Source: Allium sativum (Eukaryota > Streptophyta > Magnoliopsida > Asparagales > Amaryllidaceae). Taken from it: a DNA stretch of 64,000 nt. Location: assembly GCA_030737875.1 (NCBI GenBank), contig CM060923.1, positions 175,625,696-175,689,695 of the forward strand. Reading direction: 5' to 3'. This document shows positions 24,201-36,522 of this stretch, one piece after another. Under the pieces are notes generated by a model that had not been told where the DNA came from, ran no database searches, and worked only from the letters and a program-made list of their open reading frames with translations. The number at the start of each line of letters is the position of its first letter. Position 1 is the first letter of the stretch. The position numbers and the translations under genes were made by a program.

Positions 24201-24445
24201 TAATTAAATTTACCGATAACACTGTAGTGTTAGATATGGAGTATTACCAGTTTTTCTCCATGTGATGAATAGGTTGGGATTGGGAAATATAATAAATGAT
24301 TACTTCGGTAAGGTTCGCAAATCCCGACTTGTTTGGAAAACCTTAATTTGGTTTAATTTGTGAAAAGATCATTTGAGTAAAAGAATATTCTGGATTGGAA
24401 TGAGGCGTACATTATATTTTTATAGCACTTGATTAGAAGATAGCA

Positions 24446-24487
24446 AATTATTCGAAAAGGCCGGGTTTATACCCAATCTGAATAATT
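24446..24487 (+). other. Conserved LTR hairpin 1, B 3' LTR copy
   Basis: Arms AATTATTC and GAATAATT flank a loop containing GGCCGGGT. The inner part differs from the 5' LTR copy, with an additional GGGT/ACCC pair. Confidence 0.6.
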
Positions 24488-25531
24488 AATTTGACGATAA
24501 GTCGACGATAAAGACGGTGGTTGAAGACCGGAGATCTTCACTTCGTTTGGATGATTACTGATGTCTTGATTGGGCTGTACACCCAAGACAAGGTAATAAG
24601 TGGTGATCGTCCAGACGTACTTGGAGATCGACCAGATATGGGAGGACCTCTCTCCTGTATTAGACATATGGGATGAGGAATAAGGTGCCTCCGGTTTCGT
24701 GCAGACCCAGAACGAACTAGTAAATGGATATGTGTCTAACATTGGATTTCATTCTATGTTGATTGATCTCTATTAAATATATATATCTGTTTGGTGACAG
24801 AGAATTTATTCTCTTGCTTAACACCCTTCTCTTAGACGTACGAGCTCAGAGGTTATATATTGATAAACATTAGTCGCATGGCATGAATTGCCTGTGTGGC
24901 ATGCTGAGATGCAAATGATCAAGGGTTCTGTTGAAAAGCAGAGTCTTGTGGTTGATGATCAAAGCACGGCTTTAAATAGCATAGCTTTTTGTATAGCGTT
25001 AATTCGCGAGCCTCACACCTCGGTATGTGTCAAAAACGGTATAAGGGACCCAAGGAGGGCAAGATGTTTCTTTCTAGCTATGGGTGGTGTCATGGTATGG
25101 AGCCCAAACATTTATTTATTTTTACCTATGTGGATGATGGACTGTGAGGCGCCTCAGATATATCGGTTACAACGAAGCCGATGGATAGGTCCTATAGGAC
25201 CGAGAAATGTGTGTTCAGGAATTGTTAATCCACTAAAGTATGTGTGGACCGGCCTTGGAGGATCCAAGGGTTTCCCCGCAGTGTGTAACCCTGAGGCATT
25301 TGCTAAAATGTCTCGAAGCTGGTGAGGAGTACATCCCTTGCCTCGACTCATGACAGAAATCCAATTTCCAATACGTGACATTTCGGTTTTAATTGTAGAG
25401 CCTAGTATGGCGACATGATATATGGTACCCATGCCTTTTATGATTGATACATTTATATTTGAAGTGATTTTGACACTATGCACTTATAATAGTATCAAAT
25501 GATTTTTTTTAAAACATACCAAGCATGTTTG

Positions 25532-25603
25532 GCTATTATAAGGCAAAACTCTATCCTCCGTCTTGCGTTGCATTGTGTGATGGGACCTGAGTCTTATAAT
25601 AGC
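25532..25603 (+). other. Conserved U5 stem-loop 2, B 3' LTR copy
   Basis: The stem is identical to 16656-16727 with a 50-nt loop. The stem is intact although other parts of the LTR pair have diverged. Confidence 0.75.
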
Positions 25604-26136
25604 TTCATTTTTCGAAAAGCATTGCACTATTTATAAACTTTTTTGTGCATTGGTATTCTTGGGAGAAAACCCATTCCGTGTTATACGGCATGGTCCCTTG
25701 ATTTAGTTTATTTCTAAAGTAAAGTTTTAAATAACTGTTTTAGTTCTCACACCAGTCCCATGACTAACCTGGAGTTTATTGTTTTAACCTAATGTTTAGG
25801 AGCCCCTATTTTCCATATGGGCAGCTAGGAGTTTTGGTTTTAAAGATATTTCTTTTCCAAGAACCTGGATTTACGGCTAGAGCTATACTCAGAAAGCCCA
25901 GTATCAGTTTATTTCTTTAAGTTGTGTTATGTATTATTTTTCCTCTACGACGTAATGTATTTTAATCTCAGATATTATTTTTCTGTTGTATATTATTTAT
26001 TCATACTCTGTTATATTCCTGTACTCTGATGTAAATTGTTGTAACAACAATGAAATGTTCTGTCGTTTGCGTTAAGATATGTCGTGTTCTCAACTCAATC
26101 CGGGCTTTCCCAAAAGGGCAAGTTTGGGTCATTTCA

Positions 26137-26479
26137 ATAAGCTGCTAATTATTCATTATTATAACATTTAAAATATTAATAAATATTATATTATTAAATC
26201 AAATTTTGTTATTAAAATAATTATTAAACAATTCTTATCAATTATTAAATATTAATAGCTACTTAAATGTTAAATACTAATTATCAAGTGTTCATGATTA
26301 ATTAGTTAAATATAAATGTAATTAATAAATATTAACTATAAATGCTAATTATAATAAATTATCAAATAAAAAATTATTCATTGTATATAATATTAATTAT
26401 AACAAATTATAAATAATGACATATATGAGCAAGTATATATGGTTATTGATATGTGCATTTGCTTGAATTAAAATAACCA
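26137..26479. other. AT-rich DNA between B and the CACTA subterminal repeats
   Basis: Very AT-rich, with short direct repeats of TTAATTAT type. No gene or clear signal. It is presumably internal CACTA sequence. Confidence 0.4.
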
Positions 26480-26819
26480 GCAATTGCTTTGGTTTTAAAA
26501 GAACCTATGCAAATAACACTATCATATGTGCTGCATTTGCATCTGTTTCTCATGAGTTGATGCAAATGACACTACTTACATCGGTTGTAACAACAACCGA
26601 TGCAAATAAAACTATCTGTTTCACTGCATTTGCATCGGTTTCTCGAGAGCCGATGCAATAATAATATTTACTTCGGTGCATTTGCGTCGCTTCCTAAAGA
26701 GGCAAATAACACTATTTGCATCAGTTATGAGGAAAATCGATGCAAATAATATTATTTGCTTCTGTGTATTTGGATCAGTTGCAGAAAAACTGATGCAAAT
26801 AACAATTTTTGCATCAATT
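26480..26819. repeat. CACTA subterminal hairpin repeats
   Basis: Alternating TGCATTTGCATCGGTT and AACCGATGCAAATAA motifs form about five inverted pairs. Pairs vary together: ATCGGTT with AACCGAT, and ATCAGTT with AACTGAT (near 26773-26797). Such repeats usually bind the transposase. Confidence 0.7.
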
Positions 26820-27819
26820 TGTTGATATCGAAATTCGACTCAACACCAAGAGTGTATCAAAGCACTTCACCAAATTGGTAAGGAGGAACAAAGTGTGTCC
26901 GCAATCACAAAAATACAAAAAGCGTAAGAATAAAAGCACAGAGTTTTTATAGTGGTTCGATCCAATGAGGATCTACATCCACTCTCATAAGTAATTCCAT
27001 TATCAATATGTCAATTACAAGGATAACTCCGCTCTTACAACAAATTAATTACTCTCTCACTTATAGATCTTATTTGAATCCACCAAAAACTACGGAGGAA
27101 TGGAATGGCCAGTGGGGATTTGATGTGATTGAAGAGGAACTAGAATGATTTCTTCCAGTGTTTGAGCTTGAATGACGAGCTTACATCCCTCGAATTACTT
27201 TGATGGAATTGACGAGAATCTTAATTAATAAATTGTGGGAATCTTCACTTAATTTTGGAGAATAAGTGTTTAGGATTGCTTGGAATAGTTGTAGGAGAAT
27301 TACAACTGCAATTCGTGGCTCAAACATCCGATCCCCCTCCATGAATGAATGAAGGGGGTATTTATATGTAGAATTCAGGCTAGGTGGTAATTCTGTAAAT
27401 ACTGTGCTCTGGTTTTAGGTCGTAGGCGGGCTAGAAGGGACGTCGTACGGTCCAAAGCAAGGAGGGACGTGCTATACAAGGTGGAGCGACCCAAAACTTC
27501 CTGTTACGAAGTAGTATGAGTTAAGGGAGCACGTGGCAACCCAACTCGTTCTGGCTGAAGGCGGCTGGAGCTAAAAGATGCTAAGCGAACTAAAAGGATT
27601 TTGTTGATCCGTAATGAGCCTCAAGTGGGTTGACCTAGAAACATTTACAAGCTTTAGAAGTGGAGCGGCCTAAAGATGGCTAGATGGACTAAAACTTTGA
27701 ACAAGCTAAAGAATCTGACAGTTTAAATGACTTCAACAACCCAAAGCTTATTAGGGACCTAAACTTTCAGACGACTCAATCATGCTTGTCATTCGTTAAT
27801 TATATTTTATGGGTTAACA
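26820..27819 (-). repeat. Element G 3' LTR
   Basis: This 1000-bp repeat matches 38445-39443 with scattered substitutions. It begins TGTTGATATC on the plus strand and ends GGTTAACA. No coding content. Confidence 0.95.
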
Positions 27820-27834
27820 TTTGCCCCTCGAAGT
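27820..27834 (-). other. Polypurine tract of element G
   Basis: Minus-strand CTTCGAGGGGCAAA abuts TGTTAACC, the LTR start. Confidence 0.85.
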
Positions 27835-28019
27835 TTGTATATATAAAGGATAATTAGGCGTCGAATTCGATGGTTTTAAATGTGCTGCTAGGTCGAATTT
27901 TTAGGTCGCCAGTACTCTCTAGGTCGTTGGAGTTATTGAAATGCCCCAGATCATAGCTCGCTTTAACCTTCTTAGGTCGTGATAGTCCTCGTATCACTGT
28001 GGGCTTTTTAATCCGCTAA

Positions 28020-29319
28020 CCCTGCTCCTTTATAAGTCTCTAGCTTGGGCCCTTTTTTTTCATTCACTCATCCTTTAAGCTAGAGAACGGTTAATGGCGG
28101 CTATCCAAAACTGATTCGAGATTTTTCTGACATCCTGTTCACCGATTGATCAGCGATTTTGCCTTCTGCAAATCCAATCTTTTTCAAGCTCAACTGATTC
28201 AAAAGTCAATCCAACAATCAAAAGATTCAAATTCGAAGTTCTCGGCCATTAGAGATTAGATTTGTTTCGCTCTCTTCAATTTTTGAATTTGGACTTGGCT
28301 GATGGATCCCTGATCCTGCGAGCTGCTTTGAGTCGAATTGGACGCTATTGTAACTTATGAATCCTTGTGGTTTGACCATGTATTTGATGATGATGATGGA
28401 ATGTTTTTTCTTTTGATTTTCCATGGCATGTATGCGCTCTTTCAATTTATCGATGATATGTATGCTTAATCAACGATTTTGTTACTGTACACATAACTTA
28501 AAATGGAGCTTTGTTGTTTATAACGATTCATATCGCTATATCCTTGAATACTTCAGGTTTCAAGCTTTTATGATAGTGGAAACTTTTAGGTCGTTGTCGT
28601 GTACTTAGATTGCTAGTAGAATTAAGTGTCTCAGGTTGTCACTTCAAGTATTAAGCTTTAGGTCATCGACCCTGTTCAAGGTCTTAGGTCGTCTTTTTCA
28701 CTTTAAAACTTGGATTCAAGGACGGTTTAAAGTACTGGCATGCTGATATAATTCATATTTAAAGATCACAATTTTAGGTTGCTTAAAGGTTTAAGGTTTT
28801 TAGGTCGTCGAAATAGCTCAAAATCTTCTGGACTGCGCGATGACCTAAGGCTCGATTTCCACCAGAACGACCTAATGCTCCATGAATCCGAACGATCCAA
28901 AAATTCAAACTTTGATCGCGACCTAGACCTCATGATGCTTTAAAAAACTTAAAACTTGGATGCTTGAAAACTTAAAACTTGTTACTTTAAATATTACGAC
29001 TTGGTTTCCAGAATGCTCATGCTCCACACTGATTTCCTTGAGTGATTATTAATGCTTTCACACTCGAAGCCTCTTAGGTCGTGAATGTGATCCTATGCTC
29101 TAAGTTGTCGTCGACCCAAGGATCGAGTTTTTCATTACAACCTAACTATGGTGTTAGAACTATTTAAGTTGTTGGGCCATTATGGCAGCAAAAAATCACT
29201 TGGATTGAAGAACGACTCAAATTCTTGAACCATAGAAACGACTCAAAGTTTTTAATCTCTATGTTTTGCAAAGATTCAGCTTTATCTTTATAATTCATTT
29301 ATGAAACCATTTGTGTAGA
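28020..29319 (+). promoter_or_regulatory. Promoter and 5' UTR of the G antisense ORF
   Basis: A TATA-like CCTTTATAAGTC lies at about 28028-28039 on the plus strand, opposite to G. A CT-rich start-like stretch and an ATGGCG-containing leader follow. Just before the ORF start, TTTGTGTAG|A at 29318/29319 fits a splice acceptor, so a 5' UTR intron is plausible. Small frames at 28227-28445 and 28423-28608 have no recognisable domain. Confidence 0.45.
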
Positions 29320-32300
29320 ATGACCACTAGGAAGCGATCACGTGATCAGACTGAAGGATCACCTTCTGCTCGAGCCGATCCTTCTACAGAGACTGCTATC
29401 CCTCAACCTTTTCCGGTACCTGTTCCTTTGGCTACTTTTCCAACAGAAAAACATTTCACTACCTTGGATCAGGAACACTTTGAGCAACTGTGTAGCCAAT
29501 TTGGGATTCCTATTACTGATGCATTATTACCAAGTGAGGGCATATTTGCCTATCAACCTCCGGCAGGATATGTAACTGTAAATCGTTTTATGTTGGCCGA
29601 TGGCAGTGTTCCTCCTTTCAACCCTTTCATATTGATGATCCTGAATCATTTGGCCATTGCTCCTTTCCAATTACATCTGAACGGCTATACGATCCTCTTA
29701 GGACTTTATATAATTTTTATGCAAGTTAAAGAGTGTGAACCGACTTTTCAAGAGATTTTCTACCTTTGCTAATTTAGGAAAAGGAAGGACACCCCATACA
29801 TTATACACATTGAGGGTGCTAGAAACTGCAAGCTCATATTCAACTTACTAGAAAGTGTTTCAGGATACCTAACTCAGTTTTTCTTTGTCTGATGTCTCGA
29901 ATCCTTTTGTGGGAATTGAACAGAAGGAGGCAAACACATTCTGTGAATTCGTTCTATCTCATTTTACCTGGATAACAGAGCCTTATAATTCTTTTCTTTT
30001 TCTTTTTAAAACCCAGTTGCCCTAGCCTCTGTTAAAGAAAACAAAGCATCTGCCTCACTCAAGGCCATACTTGAAACTCTGAAAGATGTTGACGAGACTA
30101 AGAAAAGCAGAAGAGCTTTAGTTACAGAATCGTTACTTCAACATTATGAACTTCTTCATCACTTGAGAAAGTTTCCTACTAAGGGAGGACCTCCAACTCC
30201 CACACCAAATCCTGTCAATCCTGATATTGGTGCCTCTAGTGACGGCAATGATACTCAAGATCAAACCACTAGTCAAGACCCTACCGTTGACCCTTCTTTA
30301 AAAAAGTGTTCAGGGCCTGTCAGTGGAAGAATACTTCCCTCGACAATGACTACGAGTAAGGATGGAAGTTTTAGCCAACGCAGGGGGCAAGGATCCTATA
30401 GTATCAACGGAGTTGGCTAAAAGAGGAGATGCATCCTTGAATTCTGAGTCGGATACGGAACTGAACAGATTAAGGGAGACATCACGGAAGCGAATACTTC
30501 TGAACCTGAGTGTGTGACCAACTATGATGGGGAAGATGAAATTGCATTAGAGATCAACCTGAATGTTGAAACGATAACTGATGGCCTTTCCGGTCAAGAT
30601 GTGACAAGGGTGGATTCAGCAGGTACCATTGATAACTTGGGGGATCTTAATACGGCTAGATTCCTTAGTCAAAATGATGTTGTTACCCAGCCTCTCAATC
30701 CTCAGATTATAGAAGCCGCAATAAGGGATGCTACCACTACCAAACCAGGAAAATATCTTGTGTCACCCGGAATCTCCTTAGATCCTACCAAGAAAGTTGG
30801 TTCGTCGAATGGCGATGCTTTTAGAAACACTTATTTCTAATGCACATATGTTCTCGAAGAACTTTTTTACATCTCTTGCTTTTAGTTTTTTTATTTAGAT
30901 GCTGAAATCCTTAGAAATTCCCTTAACCAATTAGGACTACCAACTGATTAGCAATAACTTCTTTTGGGAAACATTTTAAACATACATCCCTGATAATCAT
31001 GTTTATAATTTTCCCTTAATACTTGGAAAACCAATTACTGAAATCTGTTTTGAACTTATTTTAGGTGACCCAGATATGCATAAGAAATGCTCATCATGAT
31101 TTAGATCGGACTTTAGTAAAAAGAGCAAAGAAATTGATCCAAGGCATTTGCTATATCCTAATCCCCCACGGGCATCTCATCACTACAAGAAAAATCATCC
31201 TTCCTTGACTCCGGAGTCTTTACACTAACCCTCACGCGTTCCAGAGTCAGACTTGACTGTAGAACAAAGACGGAACATTCATGAGAAGAGGATGAGGAGG
31301 TGAGAAGGCGTACATGGTACAAAGAAGATGACCCAAATGTGGAGAGTTGAGGGAAGAAACGAGGAAGGGATGATCTAGGAAAAGGTGGCTTATATAAACA
31401 TTCCCGAAAAGAGAAGGTACCCATTAGGCCTCGAGTGGTTCCATCCTCAGGCCCTTCCGGTCCTGCACCCGAGGTTTATTCTCTCACTCATAGGCCTTGT
31501 CATTATCCCGGACCAATAAGCGATCCTCTTGCTGCAAAACTCCTAGGTTGGAATTTAATAGGGCTTATATTCGATTGTGATGTGAGTTTAACTGATGCCG
31601 ATGATTTGTCCAAAGAAATAGATGTAGTGATAAGGCAAACGCATACCCAGCTTGACAATGCCAAGAGCCAACTTGATACAAAGTGGAATATCGTTAAATA
31701 CAGCGCTAAGAAAAAGTTGGATGAAGGGAAAAAACTTGGTGATGATCTCCAAAAACGCCATGACACTAATCTTGCCAAAATTGCTTAATTGGAGAATGAT
31801 AAGGTCAAAAGAGAAAGTTTTGGATTCTCGTGACGCTACTATTGCAAATCTCAATACAAGAATGACGGGGTTTGAAGCATAAAATAGCAAAAATAAGAAA
31901 CTCAGAGAAGAACTTGAAGCTGCCAAGCAAAGAGAAAAGGAAGCCTTAACTGCCAAACACAATGTTGAAGCTACATTATCTGTAGAGAAGGATTTCTCCA
32001 AAAAATATCAAGATGAGGCTGTCCAACTCAGGAAATCTATTGATTCCTTAAAGGCTTCCAACAAACATTGATGGCTAAGGTTGAATCACTTGAGAAAGAT
32101 AAAGCAGCTGCTGAGAAAAAATTTAAGGAAACCATGGATGAGGCCGAGGGTGACGTGTTCCGATTTTATGTCTTTAGTGTCCTGAATCATGGGAGTTTGA
32201 GCTACTTAGGGGACAACTTTGCCACTACTTTAGCGCTTTTGTAGGAATGAGTGCTTGAAATCAATGGTGACAAATGCAGTGAGAATGAACTCGTTGATAG

Positions 32301-33163
32301 ACTTTTGGACAAAAAAAATCTAAGAAGGCCCTGGCAGAGGGAAAGATTCAATTAGCAGTCGACAGAGCTGGTACTTCGGGAGAGCAAATTCAAAACCAAC
32401 CTGATACCAGCCTTTCTACCGATCCTGTGGACTCGGGGCCTCTAGCTCGCAGACACCAATTAAACTTCTTGACATTCCCAAAGAGAAAGATGTAGCTATT
32501 GAGAGGGATGCCACTTTGGAGAATGTTATTGAAGAGCATAGTGGAGATGATGGGGTTGGAGATGAAAACACCGAGAATTTGAGGATTGAGCACAGGGAAG
32601 CCTAGGAAAAACTTCTAGATGCAGGTAAAATTGAAACCAACTATACCATATCATGCTTAGAATCCATCTTTGATTCACCCGAGTCCCTTGCCAATTATTC
32701 TTGTTGTCTCCATAACCTAGGTTTAATCTCACCTTTGCCTTCTCCCTTTATGGGCAATGCAACAACATTTGGAGCTGCTATAACTGATTCACCCTTATTG
32801 ATCTTTCCTCTCACTTTCGTTATTACTCCCCCTCCTCTTAGTAACACTTCCCTGCCCGTGATTATAGCTCCCGGGTCACAGGATGCAAGGATTGGCGCTT
32901 TCTCAGATTTAGATGATGTCGATTACAATCTTAGTGAAGACCTTGAGGCCACTGAGACAGATGAAAGCCCAAAGGATGCTGTTAAGGACAAAGGTAAGAA
33001 AGCTGCCAAATCTTCATCATCCAAGAAGCTCAAGAAGAAGAAGAAGAAAGACACGGAAGCTATTACTTTGTCTTCTCAAGAAACTCCGAGTAACGTGGAA
33101 GAAACCCCTCCTCCTACTTTTAACAAACCATCTTTAAGGTCGAGTGGTAGGAAAAAGTATTAG
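29320..33163 (+). pseudogene. Antisense ORF protein of Tat elements (putative gypsy-type transposon domain), decayed
   Basis: Transcribed against G, this is the extra antisense ORF of many Tat-lineage elements; its product is of unknown function. The first segment (29320-29772, 150 residues) starts MTTRKRSRDQ and contains the family's FILMILNHLAIAPFQLHLNG core, typical of Pfam PF04195-like proteins. It is stopped at 29772. Further pieces follow in shifting frames: 30163-30420 and 30514-30840 (Ser/Thr/Pro/Asp-rich linker), 31435-31788 and the following 300 bp (long Lys/Glu coiled coil), and 32735-33163, ending in a KKLKKKKKK basic run that could be a nuclear signal. Several stops and frameshifts show it is dead. 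Length (about 3.8 kb) fits an intact ancestor. Confidence 0.75.
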
Positions 33164-34180
33164 CGCTTGGTACTGACTTTTTTTGCTTCCAAACTATTAT
33201 CTTTCATTTGATGTATTCAGACCGGTTGTATATGTAGGTACCGGTCCCTTCTTACTACTTCATATTTCTATGTGTCTGATACTTTTGTGCTGGATGTACG
33301 ACTTTGTGACTTGGTGACTTCGTTATCTGACTATGTGATGCTGAGATGAAATTGTGTTCCGCTCTTGTACTTAAGCTTTTACTTTTAGCCTTGTTGTACC
33401 TTCTTGTTCTGCATTCTGCGCTTGTTTTCTTTTCATGCTTGCATCACAAATTCTTTATATTACAAGTCATTTGCCTTTGCAATGTTCATTATTGATATGA
33501 TTTTGTGGTACTTTCTCGTAAATTGGGTTTTTATTGTAGCCACAAATCATTATTAGCTGGATTTACCTGACCAATTTTACTGTTGAACTTCCTTGGATTT
33601 GGCTGAAGCAATTTTTGAGACTTCTTTTTCATAACATCGAAGCTTTCAATTTTTCCATAGCCATTTCAAGGTTCAGCTTTATTGGTCAATGCAACCCTTG
33701 CAAATGTTAATCCTTTAACCTAAGATTATGACAAACTTGTGGTATGTTTGAGTGACAAGTACTAATTTAATGTAGTGGTACTACCCCCATACCAAAATTT
33801 GGTCACAAACTTTTAGAGGTTAGAGGCCGTATTTTGTGATTCAACTTTTCTTAGAATCTTTGAGTCATGAATTTCTGCCATTATTGAGTCCTTTGGCATA
33901 ATCATGACTAAAGGTTTCCAGACTAGTCGATCCAACTTATACCTTTTATATAGTGATGGATTTTTGTTTCTGTGCCCCCTGCATGAGAGGTCTTATATCT
34001 GATATATTCAATCATTTTTCTCTTCATTCCGGCAATGCAGGCCTTTTGGAGATTAGATTTGAACTTATGCCCCGAGGAGGTCTTATTTTCCGTCCCTAAA
34101 AAGAGGTATTTGTAAACCTGTTATTCATTGTGACTGAATGACTTAGTCACTTGTAGAATTTGTGGGGCGCCTTCGAAAAG
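33164..34180 (-). other. G untranslated region between antisense ORF and repeat array
   Basis: No gene was found. A TTTG-rich plus-strand stretch follows the antisense stop and may hold its 3' UTR. On G's own strand this is the 3' UTR between pol and the 3' LTR. Confidence 0.5.
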
Positions 34181-34189
34181 GTCTTTTGG

Positions 34190-34880
34190 AACTCAGTGTT
34201 TGTGTCATTATCCAACCATGTATCAATGGTTTTGACGATTAACCGAGTGCCCCTCAGGGAGGTCTTTGGTTTTAGAGCCCAGTGTTTATATCGTTATCCA
34301 TCCATGTATCAATGGCATCGGCGATAAACCAGGTGCCCCTCGGGGAGGTCTTTGGTTATAAAGCCTAGTGTTTGTATCGCTATCCAGCCATGTGTTAATG
34401 GCATCGGCGATGAACCAGGTGCCCCTTGGGGAGGTCTTTGGTTATAAAACCCGTTGTATGTTGTAGCTCGACCATGTATTAATGGTTCTGGCGATAAATT
34501 GGGTGCCCCTCTGGGAGGACATTGGTTTGAAAGCCCATTGTATGTCGGAGCTGGACCATGTATTAATGGTTCTGGCGATGGACTGGGTGCCCCTCTGGGA
34601 GGACTTTGGTTTAAAATCCCAGTGTGTGTCGCAGCTAGACCATGTATTAGTGCTTCTAGCGATGAACTGGGTGCCCCTTTAGGAGGACTTTGGTTTAAAA
34701 ACCCAGTGTATGTCGCAATCCAGCCATGTATCAATGGCATTGGCGATTGACTGGGTGCCCCTTTGGGAGGACTTTGGTTTAAAAGCCCAGTGTATGCTGC
34801 AATCCAGCCATGTATCAATGGCATCGACGATTGACCGGGTGCCCCTCTGCGAGGACTTTGGTTTAAGATTGCATTGTTTC
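34190..34880 (-). repeat. 84-86-bp tandem repeat in the G 3' UTR, eight copies
   Basis: The CCATGT marker recurs at 34217, 34303, 34389, 34473, 34557, 34641, 34725 and 34809. The first two steps are 86 bp and the other five are 84 bp. Tat-lineage elements are known for variable tandem repeats between pol and the 3' LTR that can seed satellites. Because 84 is a multiple of three, a 171-residue frame stays open on the minus strand with a 28-residue period (MPLIHGWIATYTGFLNQSPP core). The frame is probably a by-product. Confidence 0.92.
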
Positions 34881-36370
34881 ACAGGGAAGACGCTAGCTCA
34901 TTTGCCGCGCTTTGCCACGATTTGATAGAACTAGGGACTGGGACCTTGCAATTAAGAAAATGCCTCTTTGGTGCAACTTGCAACTTTATAGAATGTTACA
35001 TCATTTGACCGTTCAGCTCCCGGTTTCCCTTATTTGTCAGGCTGTGCCCCACACCTCCGTATTTGTTGTGAATAATGTTTTGAGTATTGAGCAATGGGTG
35101 CTTGAGCTATCCCATCGGGATGCGCTTTAATGTTCACTTGGCTCTGCTAGGTTACAAATGCGCTAGTTTTTTAGAAGGTTATTGCTTGAACTGGTTCTTC
35201 CTTTCCCCTTTATTAGTGTACTCAGCGATGAAATCATCTAAAGCCTACCCATTTATGGCTCTTTGAAGGTGGTAAGTGATATCGTATTAGATAAGCTCAA
35301 TATTCCACTTTAACAAACTCCTTGAAGCTTATGGGCGGAAGAGAAATTGTTTTCGCGGCTGATTGATAAGATCTTTGATAAAGTGGGCTTAGAAGGATGA
35401 CCTTAGCTTCTCTGAAGTGGCGAGCAAACAATGTGCTAGCTTAGGATAGTTCAGCCTTGCCTTGGTAAGCTTTTTGTTAATGTAATGTGCTGGCCATGGA
35501 ACAATTTCTCGGAGAGATGCCCTCCCAGTGAAGCTGACAACCCTTTGGTTCGTTTACCATAGCACTTGTTCATTGTTTGACCCTTCGTGACCCCTTCCTT
35601 CCACTTTTCAAGGCAATGCTTTTTATTTGCATATTGGAACATATTTGGCACTTGGACTAGTGTTGCTGGGGGTCGTGAAGTATTGTCGATTTTTAGTGGA
35701 TCAAGCACTCGTCAGGTTTCATTTTTCCGAAGTGACTTCCCCTTTTTGATTTTCAAGAGGTGCATTACTTCTTTGCTTTACACGTTGAATGATGCTTGCC
35801 GCACTCGACACTTGGAATATCATTGTCGAGACATGTTATTAGTATTACTTAGACTCATCGAACTATAAGGAAGAGAACATTCCTTGAATTGCATGGTGTC
35901 TGTCTTGGCAAGCGACATGCAGTTGAAAATTTGGTGCTTCTAACTTCCTACTTTAAGCAGTTACCCTTTTTGATGAGATGTGCAGCTTTATAACACAATG
36001 CCCATTTGCAGCGCTTTTCATCGTTTAACTCAAGACAGATTTTTCTTTTGATTTGCTAGGTGGTGCTTTACATCACTGGGTTTATTCCATATGATGCTTT
36101 CGGTACCCAACACTTGAACTGCCCAGACGGGGTATGCTAGCAAGGGTCACTAGAATTTATTAGTCCGTGAGCCAAGAAGAGTCCTATAATATTAAATCGA
36201 TTTTAGTGACTTTTGATCCAATGAATTAATCGAAGTAAAGCAAACGCGGACTTCTTTTAATATGAAAATTGACATAGTAATTTCTCAATTACAATTCCTC
36301 CTTTTACCATAAAGTGTTAATATTTGTAAAAGAAAGCTTAACAATTTTTTGTAAGAACTAAGCAATGTTT
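34881..36370 (-). other. G 3' UTR, no gene
   Basis: Unique sequence between the repeat array and the integrase relic. Short frames on both strands show no domain. Confidence 0.5.
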
Positions 36371-36520
36371 TTATGTAGAATGTCGACACAAGCGGTCATT
36401 ATCCCAGATTTCCGGTATTGAATCTTCATCATAGGTTGATAATTTGTAGATGCCATTTGGAAGCTTTTGGCTGATAACATATGACCTTTGCCAGTTAGAC
36501 TCAAACATTTCAGCACCAAA
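36371..36520 (-). pseudogene. Integrase C-terminal tail of G (pol relic)
   Basis: About 49 codons on the minus strand read ...FESNWQRSYVISQKLPNG and IYKLSTYDEDSIPEIW, ending with the pol stop at 36371. This matches the FGPNWEGPY-like, YKL and W-N-x-x-x-L-like C-terminal end of plant Ty3/Gypsy integrases. Nothing upstream of it in pol survives: the tail begins within a few bases of the gag stop and in another frame. A single large deletion that removed protease, RT, RNase H and the integrase core explains this. Confidence 0.7.
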
Positions 36521-36522
36521 CT

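Larger units (their letters stand above)
14102..26136 (+). mobile_element. Element B: giant-LTR non-autonomous retrotransposon (host of A)
   Basis: Within the window this holds the distal 3.2 kb of the 5' LTR, PBS, a 1052-bp internal region, PPT and a complete 7824-bp 3' LTR. The 5' LTR is interrupted at 14102 by A, so its first 4.6 kb lies left of the window. LTR ends are TGTAACA...TTCA. By eye the two LTRs differ by about 5 percent over 125 sampled bases, so B is older than A. The element sits inside CACTA transposon H, with its right junction at 26136/26137. Confidence 0.88.
18313..26136 (+). repeat. Element B 3' LTR, complete (7.8 kb)
   Basis: This is a complete LTR of 7824 bp, or about 7.06 kb without the transposon nested at 20354-21108. 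Its order is U3 (18313-19080), promoter block and leader (19085-19550), stem-loop array (about 19600-21240), AT-rich middle (21240-24440) and structured U5 (24440-26136). No coding gene is supported. The long frame 18903-19409 crosses U3 and leader and is not shared with other copies. Confidence 0.92.

Noticed and set aside
31181..31195. CACTACAAGAAAAAT, a textbook CACTA left terminus
   Set aside because: It lies within the decayed antisense ORF of G, with no subterminal repeats or 3-bp duplication, and G's structure continues on both sides. Probably chance. The CACTA end at 39502 has supporting subterminal repeats.
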